Shown: one piece after another, positions 10,454-20,152 of the stretch | Position numbering within the stretch: position 1 is the first letter of the stretch | How the letters are laid out: each line of letters begins with the position of its first letter | NCBI RefSeq assembly: GCF_027594785.1 | Contig: NZ_CP075584.1 | Coordinates: forward strand, 1,922,001-1,986,000 | DNA length: 64,000 nt | From: Cryobacterium breve | GTDB lineage: Bacteria > Actinomycetota > Actinomycetes > Actinomycetales > Microbacteriaceae | Direction of reading: 5' to 3' | Program-made: the position numbers and the translations under genes | The notes under the pieces: model-generated | Databases searched by the model: none | What the model was told of the DNA's origin: nothing | Seen by the model: only the letters and a program-made list of their open reading frames with translations

Positions 10454-11136
10454 TCCGCGCCCGGCGCGCCGACGGAGTCCTCGCCCTGGTCCCAGCTCAG
10501 CACAGAATTGCGTGCGGCCAGAATGTGCGATCGCATGGCCGTTGCCGCCCAGAGCGCATCGTGCGAGAGCAGGGCGGTGAGGATGTCGCGGTGATGGTGA
10601 TTGCTCACCGCGCGGAAAGAGCCGCTGTCGCGTCGAAAGGCCTTCGCCATGAGCGGCACCCGGCCGACGGACACGGTCAGGCGGGTGAGCTGGGCGTTCT
10701 CGGCCGCGGTGACGATGATGCGGTGGAATTCGGCGTTGAGTTCGCCGAGTCGGGAAATACCGGCGTCGTCCTCCGCGAGCACGAACTCGTCCATCAGGGT
10801 GATCAGGTCGGCGAGACGCGCGAGGTCGCCGTCGAAGATCCGCACTGCGGCGAGGCCCGCTGCGCGGCTCTCGAGCATGGCCCGCAAGTAGTAGGTCTCG
10901 CGCATCTGCTCGGTTGTCCAGGCGATGACCGTCGCGCCCTTGTTCGGCACGAATTCGACGAGGCCGGTCTCGTCGAGTCTCCGCAACGCTTCGCGGATCG
11001 GGGTGCGGCTGACGCCGAGTTCCTCGGCAAGGGCTTGCTCCCGCAGGGTGGCATTGCCCGGGATCTCACCGGAGAGGATACGGCCGCGCAGGTATGCGAA
11101 TGCGGCCTGTCCGCCTGTTACCGACACTATTTCCAC
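10372..11136 (-). CDS. GntR-family regulator, FCD subclass
   Basis: 254 aa. Residues ~8-75 are a winged helix-turn-helix (AFAYLRGRILSGEIPGN, EELGVSRTPIREALRRLDET), followed by an all-helical FCD ligand domain with the metal-binding pattern of Asp and His residues (D near the end of LRAMLESR..., NAEFHRIIVTAAEN, SNHHHRDILTALL). The final ~35 residues are an Asp/Ala-rich tail beyond the domain and are encoded in the overlap with the neighbouring ABC-like gene. Probably senses an organic acid and controls the adjacent divergent or convergent genes; the ligand is unknown. Confidence 0.88.
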   Translation of the reverse strand: MEIVSVTGGQAAFAYLRGRILSGEIPGNATLREQALAEELGVSRTPIREALRRLDETGLVEFVPNKGATVIAWTTEQMRETYYLRAMLESRAAGLAAVRIFDGDLARLADLITLMDEFVLAEDDAGISRLGELNAEFHRIIVTAAENAQLTRLTVSVGRVPLMAKAFRRDSGSFRAVSNHHHRDILTALLSHDALWAATAMRSHILAARNSVLSWDQGEDSVGAPGADQSVDAHSLDSDAIDAADLADLADFTP

Positions 11137-11277
11137 CCGATGTCCTCGTCGCCACGTGCGCGTCTCTCAACTATGACACACGGCGTTCCGGCGAAGACGG
11201 CACGGAAGGCCCGGGTGGGCGCGCCTGCCGCGAAGTGGGGGTACGGCCGGACACGACCTGCGATTGCCCTCGCGGTG

Positions 11278-12472
11278 TCAGAACGCCGACAGCCCGGTGA
11301 GGGCGCGACCGATCACGAGCTGGTGGATCTCGTCCGTGCCCTCGTAGGTGCGGACGGACTCGAGGTTGGCGAGGTGCCGCATGACCGGAAACTCGTTCGT
11401 CACGCCGTCGCCACCGAGGATCGACCGGGCGAGGCCGGCGATCCGGATGGCCTCGCGCACGCTGTTGAGCTTGCCGACGCTGATCTGCGCCGGCGTGAGG
11501 GTGCCGCGTTCCTTCAGCCGCCCGAGGTGCAGGGCGAGGAGGACGCCCTTTTCGTACTCGACGAGCATGTCGGCGAGTTTGGCCTGGGTGAGCCTGCATC
11601 GCCCCGATCGGGCGGCCGAACACCTCGCGACTGCGTGACCGGGCGATCGCAGCGTCGAGGCAGCTCCTGGCGGCGCCCATGGCGCCCCAGACGATGCCGA
11701 ATCTGGCCTCGTTCAGGCAGCCGAACGGGCCGGAGAGCCCCGTGGCGCCGGGCAGCACGGCGTCGGCGGGCAGGCGCACCCCGTCGAGCGTGACGTCGCA
11801 CTGGATGGACGCGCGCATCGAGAGTTTGCCTGCGATCGGTGTGGCCGTGAACCCGGCGGTCTCGGTGGGAACGAGGAATCCGCGCACCCCGGCATCCGTC
11901 TGCGCCCACACCACCGCCACGTCAGCGACGCTCGCGAGGCCGATCCAGCGTTTGGTGCCCGTGAGCACCCAGTCGTCGCCGTCGCGACGGGCGAACGTGC
12001 GCATCGCGGCGGGGTCGCTGCCGCCGGTCGGTTCGGTGAGGGCGAAGCAGCCGATGAGCGCGCCCGCGGCCATGCCGGGCAGCCAGCGCTGCTTCTGGTC
12101 TTCCGATCCATACTTGTGGATAGCCGACATGGCGAGCGAGCCCTGCACCGAGACGAGGGTGCGCCAGCCGCTGTCGGCGGCCTCGAGTTCGAGGCAGACG
12201 AGGCCGTAGCTCACTGCATTCGCGCCTGCGCAGCCGTAGCCCTCGAGGTGCATGCCGAGGAAACCGGCCGCGCCGAGCTCGGCGACAAGGTCGGCGCGGA
12301 AAAACCGGTCCTCGAAGTCCTGCTCGATAGTGGGCAGGATGCGGTTGGTCGCGAACGCGCGGGCCTTGCGCGACCAGACGACCTCCTCTGCGGCGAGGAG
12401 CTCGTCGAGATCGAAGACCGAGTCGACGAGAGGACTGGCGACGAGCGGGGTGGGACGGCCTGATGCGGTCAC
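11278..12472 (-). CDS. Acyl-CoA dehydrogenase, glutaryl-CoA dehydrogenase-like (one frameshift)
   Basis: FAD-dependent oxidation of an acyl-CoA, ~397 aa after correction. Visible family signatures: FALTEPTGGSDPAAMRT (FAD/substrate loop), GTKRWIGLASVADVAVVW, and in the second frame VREAIRIAGLARSILGGDGV, VMRHLANLESVRTYEGTDEI with the catalytic-base Glu in YEGT. Frames join when CAGGCTC (reverse strand of 11590-11596) is read CAGCTC, giving IGAMQLTQAKLADM. The start is GTG 12472, overlapping the CaiB stop by 4 bp (GTGA), so the two genes are co-translated. The Arg-containing substrate pocket and CaiB partner fit glutaryl-CoA dehydrogenase or a related dicarboxylyl-CoA enzyme. Confidence 0.87.
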
Positions 12473-13776
12473 GAGAGGTCCTGTTCGGTTCGGCGGAGCG
12501 CGGTGGGGGGTGCGGGAGTGGGCCTGAATGCGGGTGCGGGGGCGGATGCCGGTGCGGGATCCGCCGCAGCGGCCGCGCCGGGGCCGTTGCGACCGCCCGG
12601 CTCGAGCCAGTCGGCCCCGGCATGTTCGCCGAGCCGGGGCGGGGGCAGCCGATAGTCGGCCGGACGCGTGCCGAGGTGGATCGGATTGGCGACCTGGCGA
12701 CTGATGCGCCGGGGGTCCTCGCCGGAGACGAGCTCGACGACGGGCGCGCCTCCGAGCCGCTCTGCGAAGGCGAAGGCCTCGCTGATCGAGTTGACGAGTC
12801 CGGCGGGCACCCCGGCGTCCGTGAGCGTGTCGACCCAGTGCGCCGCCGGATGGCCGCCGAGCAGTGCCTCGAGCGCGGGCCGGAGCTCGGAGCGGTGGCG
12901 CACCCGGTCGGCGTTGCCCAGATAGCGCGGGTCGGTCGCGAGGCCGGGCGCGCCGAGGAGGCGCACGAGGGTGCGGAACTGGGAGTCTGTGCCGACGGCG
13001 ATGACAAGGTCGCGGTCGGACGCCGTGAAGAGCTCGTACGGGGCGATGCTCGGGTGGGCGTTGCCGAGGCGGGCCGGAGAGTGCCCGGTGGCGAGGGTGC
13101 CGGCGGCCTGGTTCGTGAGTGCCGAGAGCAGGGTCGACAGGAGGTCGACCTCGACGCGCCCTCCGGTTGATTCGTCCGGGTCCTCGGTGGCGGCGCAGCG
13201 GGAGTCGCGTTCGCGGAGAGCGAGCAGGATGCCGCTGAGCGCGTTGAGGCCGGCGAGCACGTCCACGAGGGCGACGCCGACCTTGCTCGGCTCCCCCTCC
13301 GCCGGACCTGTCACGCTCATCAGGCCGCCGACGGCCTGCACGAGGAGGTCGTATCCGGGCAGCCGCGCGCCGGCTCCCGCGCCGAAACCCGTGATCGAGC
13401 AGTAGACGACGCCGGGGTTCGCGGCGCGCACGGCCTCGTAGCCGAGTCCGAACCGTTCCATCACGCCGGGCCGGAAATTCTCCACCACGACATCCGCCGT
13501 GGTCGCGAGGCGCCAGGCTGCCGCGCATCCCTCGTCGGTGCCGAGGTCGCAGACGACCGAGCGCTTGTTGCGGTTGACCGCACCGAAGTAGGTGGACGAG
13601 CCCTGGGCATCCGTGGGCGGCAGCCACTGCCGGGTGTCGTCCCCTGCCGGACTCTCGATCTTGATCACGTCGGCGCCGAAGTCGGCGAGCATCATCGTCG
13701 CATACGGACCGGCGAGCACCCGCGAGAAGTCGGCGACCCTCAGCCGGGGTGCACGGGCGGACGGTTCGTGCGGCAT
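12469..13776 (-). CDS. CaiB/BaiF family CoA-transferase
   Basis: 435 aa, class III CoA-transferase moving CoA between carboxylic acids. It has the family opening RLRVADFSRVLAGPYATMML, the ADVIKIESPAGDDTR segment, NRNKRSVVCDLGT, and VVENFRPGVMERFGLGYE; the catalytic Asp is expected in the segment around residue 170 (VALVDVLAGLNA). The ATG at 13776 follows GAGGTGAG and fits the family length; a frame extending to 13818 adds unrelated residues. The last ~50 residues are a Pro/Ala-rich tail. Its 4-bp overlap with the acyl-CoA dehydrogenase suggests it activates that enzyme's substrate. Confidence 0.9.
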   Translation of the reverse strand: MPHEPSARAPRLRVADFSRVLAGPYATMMLADFGADVIKIESPAGDDTRQWLPPTDAQGSSTYFGAVNRNKRSVVCDLGTDEGCAAAWRLATTADVVVENFRPGVMERFGLGYEAVRAANPGVVYCSITGFGAGAGARLPGYDLLVQAVGGLMSVTGPAEGEPSKVGVALVDVLAGLNALSGILLALRERDSRCAATEDPDESTGGRVEVDLLSTLLSALTNQAAGTLATGHSPARLGNAHPSIAPYELFTASDRDLVIAVGTDSQFRTLVRLLGAPGLATDPRYLGNADRVRHRSELRPALEALLGGHPAAHWVDTLTDAGVPAGLVNSISEAFAFAERLGGAPVVELVSGEDPRRISRQVANPIHLGTRPADYRLPPPRLGEHAGADWLEPGGRNGPGAAAAADPAPASAPAPAFRPTPAPPTALRRTEQDLS

Positions 13777-13843
13777 CAACTCACCTCGGTCCCCATCGAC
13801 GAGTCCGGCCGGCCACACTGACGGGACTCTGTTGTGATCCTAT

Positions 13844-13859
13844 ACCGAATGTTTTCGGT
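13844..13859. promoter_or_regulatory. Palindromic operator candidate between caiB and gntR
   Basis: Perfect inverted repeat ACCGAA-TGTT-TTCGGT in the 137-bp divergent gap between the CoA-transferase (reverse) and the GntR gene (forward). The size and symmetry suit a GntR dimer; autoregulation by the adjacent regulator is inferred. Confidence 0.5.
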
Positions 13860-13913
13860 TCCGGCACCCGTCCGACCGTTACCAGCATGCCACCGTCGGC
13901 TACATTGAAGTCT

Positions 13914-14690
13914 ATGGAGGCACAGCTGCGACCCGGCGCCCGGGAGGCGATCTTCGCCCAGCTCATCGAGGCCGGCCGCGCCGAGCAGGTTGCCCGCCGC
14001 CTCACCGATGCCATCATCCTCGGCGTCCTCACGTCGGGCGAACGGCTACCGAGCGAGCAGGAGCTCGCGCGCCGCTTCGGGGTCGCCCTGATCACGGTGC
14101 GCGAGGGCCTCGTGATCCTGCGTGAGTCGGGCCTCGTCGAGACCCGTCGGGGCCGCGGCGGCGGCAGTTTCGTGATCCAGGCGGATGCCCCGGACGAGAC
14201 GCTCCTGCACACCCGGCTCCGGGGTGTCACCCACGTCGAACTCTCAGACCTCGCGGTCTACTTCGCCACGATCATGGAGGGCTGCGCCGAGCGGGCCGCC
14301 CTCCGCGCGGCACCGGATGATGCTGATCGGCTCTCCGAGTGGCTCGCCCTGGCCGACTGGGACCGGGACGCGGGCGCCCGCGCCAATGCCGGCGGTTTCT
14401 ACCTCGAACTCGCGGTGCTCAGCCAGTCGGCGCGGCTCGTGCGTGAACAGGTCCGGCTGCAGGCGGAGTTCGGTCCGTTGCTCCTGCTCGGGCTCGCGGA
14501 TCCCTCGGTCCGCGCGAGGGTCGCGGCCTGCAACACGGACGTCGTCGCGGCGGTCCGGGCCGGCGACGGCCCGCTCGCCCGCACCCTCGTCGCCGGGCAG
14601 GTGCGCGAACTCGCCGAGTGGCTGCACGCGGCGAAGACCAGGATCGAACGAGGAGGAACGCTCCATGCGGCATCCGCTGTCAGTGCCTGA
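13914..14690 (+). CDS. GntR-family regulator (FadR-like)
   Basis: 258 aa. N-terminal winged helix-turn-helix (VARRLTDAIILGVLTSGERL, SEQELARRFGVALITVREGL) followed by a helical FCD-like ligand domain (LAVYFATIMEGCAERAALRA). ATG 13914 is chosen because a TACATT -10 box ends 8 bp upstream, the pattern of a leaderless transcript; an in-frame ATG at 13887 is the alternative. Its end overlaps the next gene by 26 bp. Position at the head of a Cache protein, aldehyde dehydrogenase and APC permease suggests it controls polyamine or GABA catabolism. Confidence 0.85.
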   Translation: MEAQLRPGAREAIFAQLIEAGRAEQVARRLTDAIILGVLTSGERLPSEQELARRFGVALITVREGLVILRESGLVETRRGRGGGSFVIQADAPDETLLHTRLRGVTHVELSDLAVYFATIMEGCAERAALRAAPDDADRLSEWLALADWDRDAGARANAGGFYLELAVLSQSARLVREQVRLQAEFGPLLLLGLADPSVRARVAACNTDVVAAVRAGDGPLARTLVAGQVRELAEWLHAAKTRIERGGTLHAASAVSA

Positions 14691-15444
14691 TCTGTCGGTT
14701 GCGGCGTCGGTTGCGCTCGCGCCCGTGGCCACCGCCGTCAGCGCGGCGGTCGCCGACGTGTTCACGGTGCTCGACGACTGGCGCGATCGCGTCGCCGCCG
14801 CGGTCCCCGTTGCGACAACGGCAGAACTCGACGCCCTCGTGGAATCCCTCGTCGTGCCGACCCTGGTCGGCGGCGTCGCGGCGCACGACACCCCGATGCT
14901 CCTGATCGGCGCCGGGTTCATCGCGGCGGCGGACGACCGGCAGGCCAGCCCCGCGCATTTCGCCTGGTGGCTCGGGCCGCTCGCCGGCAACCCCCTGCTC
15001 GGCACGACCCTCGCGCCCACCCGGCTCGACCTCGCCGCTCGCGTGCACACCGAATACCTGCGCGACTTCCGCGGCCTCGAGTGGTACCGGGTGCCGGAGG
15101 CCACCGGGCGAGCGCACGTCACGGGTCCGTACGTCGACCACCTCTGCACGTTCGATTTCATCGTCACCCTCACCCTTCCCGTGCTCGTCGACGGCCGCAT
15201 GGTCGGCGTGATCGGGGCCGACGTGTCCGTCACCCGCCTGGAGCAGTCCCTGCTTCCGGCGCTGCTCGGACTCGACGCCCCTGCCGCCCTCGTGAACGCG
15301 ATCGGCCGCGTCGTGATCTCGACGGAAGCCACGCTCGCCGCCGGTGACATCGTGCCGAACCCTGGGCATCCGCTCGCAGCCTATGACCGGGCTCCGTGCG
15401 CCGGATTTCCCTTCGACGTGATCGCCCGCCGCCCCCTCGAATAA
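14665..15444 (+). CDS. Cache-domain protein without membrane anchor
   Basis: 259 aa. The C-terminal half shows a PDC/Cache-type sensor fold: [20 protein letters not shown], then [20 protein letters not shown] and [13 protein letters not shown], the 'third-strand' pattern of dCache ligand pockets. Unlike most Cache domains, which are extracellular, no signal peptide or transmembrane helix is visible, so it is probably cytosolic. RBS AGGAGGA precedes ATG 14665, and the gene overlaps the GntR gene. It may bind a polyamine-related amine or amino acid and work with the regulator; no catalytic motif is seen. Confidence 0.7.
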   Translation: MRHPLSVPDLSVAASVALAPVATAVSAAVADVFTVLDDWRDRVAAAVPVATTAELDALVESLVVPTLVGGVAAHDTPMLLIGAGFIAAADDRQASPAHFAWWLGPLAGNPLLGTTLAPTRLDLAARVHTEYLRDFRGLEWYRVPEATGRAHVTGPYVDHLCTFDFIVTLTLPVLVDGRMVGVIGADVSVTRLEQSLLPALLGLDAPAALVNAIGRVVISTEATLAAGDIVPNPGHPLAAYDRAPCAGFPFDVIARRPLE

Positions 15445-15551
15445 AAGATTGCATTTGGGATGATTTAGGGTATCGTCGGCCTCTGGGGAATTCCACCCCG
15501 GGCGCCGTGGCCCTGGCCAGCGCCGACCAGCCGTTTGGGAAAGGCCTGCGC

Positions 15552-16985
15552 ATGTCCATCCGTGAACTCCGTAACTTCGTCAACGGGCAGTACGTCGCCT
15601 CCGCCGCGAGCGAGCAGCTCGACATCGTGAACCCCGCGACCGAGGAGGTCTACGCGCGCACCCCCGTGTCGACAGAAGCGGATGTCGCGTCCGCGTACTC
15701 CGCCGCGGCGACCGCGTTCGAGACGTGGGGCGAGACCACCCCCGGTGAACGCCAGCTCGCCCTGCTGAAGTTCGCCGACGCCCTGTCCGAGCGTGCGGAG
15801 GAGATCGCGGACGTCGAGAGCGAGAACACCGGCAAGCCGCGTGCCGGCCTCGTCGGCGACGAGGTCGACGTCATGATCGACCAGGTGCGCTTCTTCGCCG
15901 GCGCCGCCCGCGTGCTCGAGGGCAAGTCCGGCGGCGAATACCTGAAGGACCACACCTCGTTCATCCGGCGGGAGCCGATCGGCGTGATCGGCCAGGTCAC
16001 CCCGTGGAACTACCCGATGATGATGGCGATCTGGAAGATCGCCCCCGCCCTCGCGGCCGGAAACGCCGTCGTGCTGAAGCCCTCTGACTCGACCCCCGTC
16101 TCGACGCTCCTCCTCGCCGAGATCGCGGCGGAGTTCTTCCCGGCCGGCGTCTTCAACGTCGTCCTGGGCGACCGCACCACGGGCCGCGCCCTCGTCGCCG
16201 ACCGGATCCCGCAGATGGTGTCGATCACCGGGTCGGTACGGGCCGGCATGGAGGTCGCGGGCACCGCCGCGCTCGACGTCAAGCGCGTACACCTCGAACT
16301 CGGCGGCAAGGCCCCGGTGATCGTGTTCGACGACGCCGATATCGACGCCGCCGTCGCGGGCATCGCGACGGCCGCGTTCTACAACGGCGGCCAGGACTGC
16401 ACCGCCGCCACCCGAGTGCTCGTCCAGGCCGGAATCCACGACGAGTTCGTCGCAGCACTCGCGGCTTACGCCCGGGTGAACGCGAGGACCGGCGGCCCGC
16501 GCGAGGACGGCATCCTCTTCGGCGCACTCTCGAGCGCCGACCAGCTCGCCCGGGTGCAGGGCGTCATCGCGGGCCTGCCCGACCACGCCGACATCGCGCT
16601 CGGCGGGCACCGCCAGGGCGACCTCGGCTACTTCCATGAGGCGACGATCGTCTCTAACCTGCGGCAGGGCGACGACGCGGTGCAGAACGAGATCTTCGGA
16701 CCGGTCATCACGGCCCAGAAGTTCACCGACGAGGCCGAGGCGCTCGCCTGGGCGAACGACGTGCAGTACGGCCTGGCCTCCTCGGTCTGGACGAAGGACC
16801 ACGCGCGTGCGATGCGGATGGCCAAGCGCCTCGATTTCGGCTGCGTCTGGATCAACACGCACATCCCGCTCGTCGCCGAGATGCCGCACGGCGGCTTCAA
16901 GCACTCCGGCTACGGCAAGGACCTCTCGATGTACGGCCTCGAGGACTACACCCGCATCAAGCACGTGATGAGCTACATCGGCTGA
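15552..16985 (+). CDS. Aldehyde dehydrogenase, gamma-aminobutyraldehyde dehydrogenase-like
   Basis: 477 aa NAD(P)-dependent enzyme. All family motifs are present: [20 protein letters not shown], the catalytic-Glu motif [14 protein letters not shown], and the catalytic-Cys motif [14 protein letters not shown], ending in [20 protein letters not shown]. The 'WINTH...EMPHGG' end and the GGQDCTA cysteine loop are typical of gamma-aminobutyraldehyde/betaine aldehyde dehydrogenases of putrescine degradation (PatD/PuuC-like). ATG 15552 starts the canonical [14 protein letters not shown]. An upstream frame to 15396 lies within the end of the Cache gene and is not part of it. Operon context with the GntR, Cache and amino-acid permease genes supports polyamine use. 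Confidence 0.9.
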   Translation: MSIRELRNFVNGQYVASAASEQLDIVNPATEEVYARTPVSTEADVASAYSAAATAFETWGETTPGERQLALLKFADALSERAEEIADVESENTGKPRAGLVGDEVDVMIDQVRFFAGAARVLEGKSGGEYLKDHTSFIRREPIGVIGQVTPWNYPMMMAIWKIAPALAAGNAVVLKPSDSTPVSTLLLAEIAAEFFPAGVFNVVLGDRTTGRALVADRIPQMVSITGSVRAGMEVAGTAALDVKRVHLELGGKAPVIVFDDADIDAAVAGIATAAFYNGGQDCTAATRVLVQAGIHDEFVAALAAYARVNARTGGPREDGILFGALSSADQLARVQGVIAGLPDHADIALGGHRQGDLGYFHEATIVSNLRQGDDAVQNEIFGPVITAQKFTDEAEALAWANDVQYGLASSVWTKDHARAMRMAKRLDFGCVWINTHIPLVAEMPHGGFKHSGYGKDLSMYGLEDYTRIKHVMSYIG

Positions 16986-17097
16986 TCAACCCCGTTCGGG
17001 GCAAACATCCGGTTCTATAGCTTTCTCGTAACGGTGTCACTATGGTGGGCACACACAGCCTGCCGACGACGTCAGGATGCACCGCAGCCGAAAGGTC

Positions 17098-18681
17098 ATG
17101 ATGAGCGCAGATCAGCCCGGAAAGACGCCCGCCGCGAAGGGAATCGGTGACCAGGAGCACCTCAGGGTGCTCGGGTACGAGGACTCTTTCCACCGTTCGA
17201 TGTCGCTGTGGGCCAACTTCGCCCTCGGCTTCACCTACCTCTCGCCGCTCGTCGGCGTGTACTCCCTCTTCGCGCTCGCCCTCAGCACGGGCGGGCCGCC
17301 CTCGATCTTCTGGATCCTGATCGTGGGCGCGGGCCAGCTGCTCGTCGCCCTCGTCTTCGGAGAGGTCGTCTCGCAGTACCCGATCGCAGGCGGGATCTAC
17401 CCGTGGACCCGCAGGCTCTGGGGCAAGCGGTACGCCTGGATGGCCGCCTGGGTCTACGTCTGGGCGATGCTCGTGACGATCACCGCGGTCGCCGAGTTCG
17501 GCAGCGGCTTCCTCGGCAGCCTGATCGACGCGCCGGTCACGAAGGAGGTCACGCTGGGCCTCTCGGTGCTGTTCCTGCTGGTGGCCTTCGCGTTCAACTT
17601 CTCCGGAACAAAGATGCTCGGCCGGGTCGCCAGGATCGGCCTCGGCGCCGAGCTCATCGGCGTGATCGGCCTCGGGCTCTACCTGCTGATCTTCCAGCGC
17701 AAGCAGGAGTTCAGCGTCTTCTTCAACACCATGGGCGTCGAGGGCGACGGCAACTACGCCGTCGCATTCCTCGGTGCGGCCCTCGCCGGCCTGTTCCTGT
17801 TCTACGGCTTCGAGGCCTGCGGGGACGTGGCCGAGGAAGTCGCGAACCCGGCCAGGGGCATCCCACGGGCCATGATCCTGACCATCCTCGTCGGCGGGGT
17901 CTCCGCCCTGTTCTCGTTCGGCGGCTACGTGATGGCGGCGCCCGACCTGCAGGCGGTGGTGGACGGCAACGACATCGACCCGATCCCGGCTATCCTCGAG
18001 GCCTCGCTCGGAACCGTCGGCGCCAAGCTCTTCCTGGTCGTCGCGATCACGGCGTTCCTGTCCTGCGTGCTGAGCCTGCAGGCCGCGGCCAGCCGGCTGA
18101 TGTTCTCCTTTGCTCGCGACGGGATGATCCCCGGCCACGCCTGGCTGTCCCGGGTGAGCCCGCGCACCGCCGTCCCGGTGAACGCGCTCATCGTCGCCTG
18201 CTCGATCCCGCTGGCGCTCTGCCTGCTGATCTACGCGGGTGGCAGCCTCACCCAGATCACGGCGTTCGCGGTCATCGGCATCTACGTCGCGTTCCAGTCC
18301 GTCGTGCTCGCTGCGCTCCGCCAGCGAATCAAGGGCTGGCGCCCGGCCGGGCCGTTCAACCTCGGCAGGGCCGGCTTCGTGGTCAACGTCGTCGCCCTCG
18401 CCTACGGGGTGTTCGCAATGGTGTTGCTGGCACTGCCCGGCAAGACCGGCGTCTTCCTCGACGACTGGATCGTTCTGATCGGGCTCGCGGTCGTCATGGG
18501 CGCGGGCCTGCTCTACCTGTTCATCGCGAAGCCGCACACCAACTCGCACCAGCCCGAAGGCGACGCGATCGCGGTCGCGGCTCTGCTTCGGGCGCACCCG
18601 GGCAACGCCGCGTCGGCGGCCCCCGGTGCGCCGGGGGCAACGGATGCCGGGGGCCCGCGCCCGACATCCGTGTCTGACTGA
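17098..18681 (+). CDS. APC-superfamily amino acid/polyamine permease
   Basis: 527 aa inner-membrane transporter with about 12 hydrophobic segments. It has the family start LRVLGYEDSFHRSMSLWANF, the substrate-site glycine motif region FALGFTYLSPLVGVYSLFAL, the PWTRRLWGKRYAWM loop, and FLFYGFEACGDVAEEVANPA, which is conserved in the amino acid/choline/GABA transporter subgroup. Two adjacent ATGs (17098 and 17101) could serve as start behind GAAAGG. The C-terminal ~45 residues are a soluble Ala/Gly/Pro-rich tail. Follows the aldehyde dehydrogenase by 112 bp with its own -10-like CACTATGG. Likely imports the amine or GABA degraded by the operon. Confidence 0.88.
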   Translation: MMSADQPGKTPAAKGIGDQEHLRVLGYEDSFHRSMSLWANFALGFTYLSPLVGVYSLFALALSTGGPPSIFWILIVGAGQLLVALVFGEVVSQYPIAGGIYPWTRRLWGKRYAWMAAWVYVWAMLVTITAVAEFGSGFLGSLIDAPVTKEVTLGLSVLFLLVAFAFNFSGTKMLGRVARIGLGAELIGVIGLGLYLLIFQRKQEFSVFFNTMGVEGDGNYAVAFLGAALAGLFLFYGFEACGDVAEEVANPARGIPRAMILTILVGGVSALFSFGGYVMAAPDLQAVVDGNDIDPIPAILEASLGTVGAKLFLVVAITAFLSCVLSLQAAASRLMFSFARDGMIPGHAWLSRVSPRTAVPVNALIVACSIPLALCLLIYAGGSLTQITAFAVIGIYVAFQSVVLAALRQRIKGWRPAGPFNLGRAGFVVNVVALAYGVFAMVLLALPGKTGVFLDDWIVLIGLAVVMGAGLLYLFIAKPHTNSHQPEGDAIAVAALLRAHPGNAASAAPGAPGATDAGGPRPTSVSD

Positions 18682-18710
18682 CGAAAGCCCCGCCCGCCGT
18701 CGACGCGCCT

Positions 18711-18772
18711 CGCGCGCCACCTCCGCCGCTTCGCGCCAGGCACGCCTGGTGCGGAGCGGCGCACGTGGCGCG
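18711..18772. repeat. Palindromic GC-rich repeat, family F (copy 1)
   Basis: GCGCGCCACCTCCGCCGCTT-type arm with a complementary arm ending GTGGCGCGC around the centre CCAGGCACGCCTGG. Related sequences occur at 32279-32344 and 46785-46951. It lies between the converging permease and rplA genes, just before the rplA terminator. Confidence 0.6.
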
Positions 18773-18805
18773 CAGCACGTTCTCGCGTGGACGCCCCGGG
18801 TACGA

Positions 18806-18835
18806 CGAAGGGCCCGTCTTGCGACGGGCCCTTCG
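18806..18835 (-). terminator. Strong hairpin terminator of rplK-rplA
   Basis: Perfect 13-bp stem CGAAGGGCCCGTC-TTGC-GACGGGCCCTTCG, 21 bp beyond the rplA stop. No U-run follows in either direction, so it may stop RNA polymerase by stem strength or serve both converging transcripts. Confidence 0.75.
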
Positions 18836-18856
18836 GTGTGGTGCTGGCGCTTGTGC

Positions 18857-19546
18857 CTAGATGGCGTTGACGTCGAGCGGGATGCCGGGACCGAAGGTCG
18901 TCGAGACGGCGCCCTTCATGACGTAGCGGCCCTTGGAGGAGCTCGGCTTGAGGCGGACGATCTCCTCGAGCGCTGCCGTGATGTTCTCGTTCAGCTGCTC
19001 GGCGGTGAAGGATGCCTTGCCGACGACGAACTGCACGTTGGCGTGCTTGTCGACGCGGAACGCGATCTTGCCGCCCTTGATGTCGTTGACGGCGCGGGCG
19101 ACGTCGGTCGTGACCGTTCCGGTCTTCGGGTTCGGCATGAGGCCGCGCGGGCCGAGGACCTTACCGAGACGACCGACCTTGCCCATGAGCTCCGGGGTCG
19201 AAACCGCGGAGTCGAAGGAGGTGTACCCAGCGGCGACCTTCTCGATGAGCTCGTCGCCACCGACCTCGTCGGCGCCGGCAGCGATGGCTGCTTCGGCCGC
19301 GGGGCCCGTTGCGAAGACGATGACGCGCGACACGCGGCCGGTACCGTGAGGAAGAATAACGGTTCCGCGGACCATCTGGTCAGCCTTGCGCGGGTCGACG
19401 CCCAGCTTCAACGCGACCTCGATGGTCGAGTTGAAGTTCGCGGAGCCGGTCTCCCGGGCAATCGCGACGGCTTCGGTGGGGGTGTAGAACTTGTCGGCCT
19501 CGATCTTCTCGGCCGCGGCCCGGTAGGCCTTTGACTTCTGTGCCAT
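18857..19546 (-). CDS. rplA: Ribosomal protein L1
   Basis: 229 aa, the usual bacterial L1 length. Binds 23S rRNA at the L1 stalk and assists E-site tRNA release; in many bacteria it also represses its own operon by binding mRNA. Landmarks are [32 protein letters not shown], the L1 signature [20 protein letters not shown], and the end [16 protein letters not shown]-like [17 protein letters not shown] 19546 has AGGAGATT upstream. The frame is intact, unlike rplK just upstream. Confidence 0.98.
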   Translation of the reverse strand: MAQKSKAYRAAAEKIEADKFYTPTEAVAIARETGSANFNSTIEVALKLGVDPRKADQMVRGTVILPHGTGRVSRVIVFATGPAAEAAIAAGADEVGGDELIEKVAAGYTSFDSAVSTPELMGKVGRLGKVLGPRGLMPNPKTGTVTTDVARAVNDIKGGKIAFRVDKHANVQFVVGKASFTAEQLNENITAALEEIVRLKPSSSKGRYVMKGAVSTTFGPGIPLDVNAI

Positions 19547-19635
19547 GTGAATCTCCTGTATATAAAGATTTGAGAGTGTGGTGCGAGCCTGGCCGGCTCT
19601 TCCACGTACTGCTGGTGGCGGATGCCTGGTTGAGG

Positions 19636-20068
19636 TTAGGCCTCGACCGTAACGCCCATGGAGCGTGCGGTGCCGGCGATGATCTTCGCGGCGGCGTCGA
19701 TGTCGTTGGCGTTGAGGTCAACCATCTTCGCTTCGGCGATCTCGCGGACCTGCGCCTGGGTGAGCTTGGCCACCTTGACGGTGTGCGGGGTGCCGCTGCC
19801 CTTGGTGACTCCGGCGGCCTTCTTGATGAGCCTCCGCGGCGGGCGGGGTCTTCAGGATGAACGTGAAGGAACGGTCGTCGTACACGGTGATCTCAACCGG
19901 GATGACGTTGCCGCGCTGGGATTCGGTCTGGGCGTTGTATGCCTTGCAGAATTCCATGATGTTCACGCCGTGCTGGCCCAGTGCCGGCCCGATGGGCGGT
20001 GCGGGGTTAGCGGCGCCGGCCTTGATCTGAAGCTTGATCAGACCAGTAACCTTCTTCTTCGGTGCCAT
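19636..20068 (-). CDS. rplK: Ribosomal protein L11 (one frameshift in this sequence)
   Basis: Binds the GTPase-associated centre of 23S rRNA and is needed for stringent-response sensing and factor binding. The N-terminal frame reads [40 protein letters not shown]. The second frame gives [20 protein letters not shown] and ends [12 protein letters not shown] before a TAA at 19636. Frames join when GAGGCTC (reverse strand of 19828-19834) is read GAGCTC ([12 protein letters not shown]), restoring 143 aa, exact family length. A real inactivating mutation in this gene would be severely harmful, so this site is strong evidence that the recurrent breaks are artefacts. Confidence 0.96.
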
Positions 20069-20152
20069 GATTCTTCCTTCTTTTATGATGACGAGCGGCC
20101 GTGAGGCAACTCTCCCGGTGGCCCGGTCGGGCCCCGGTGGTGGGGAAACTTA

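Noticed and set aside
11171-13627. An 818-codon reverse frame with an Arg/Pro-rich first half.
   Set aside because: The first half is a shadow of the CaiB gene; only the second half is the acyl-CoA dehydrogenase, which starts at GTG 12472.
19636-20068. Programmed frameshifting in rplK.
   Set aside because: The same AGGCTC lesion occurs in many unrelated genes in both orientations, so a translational signal does not explain it.
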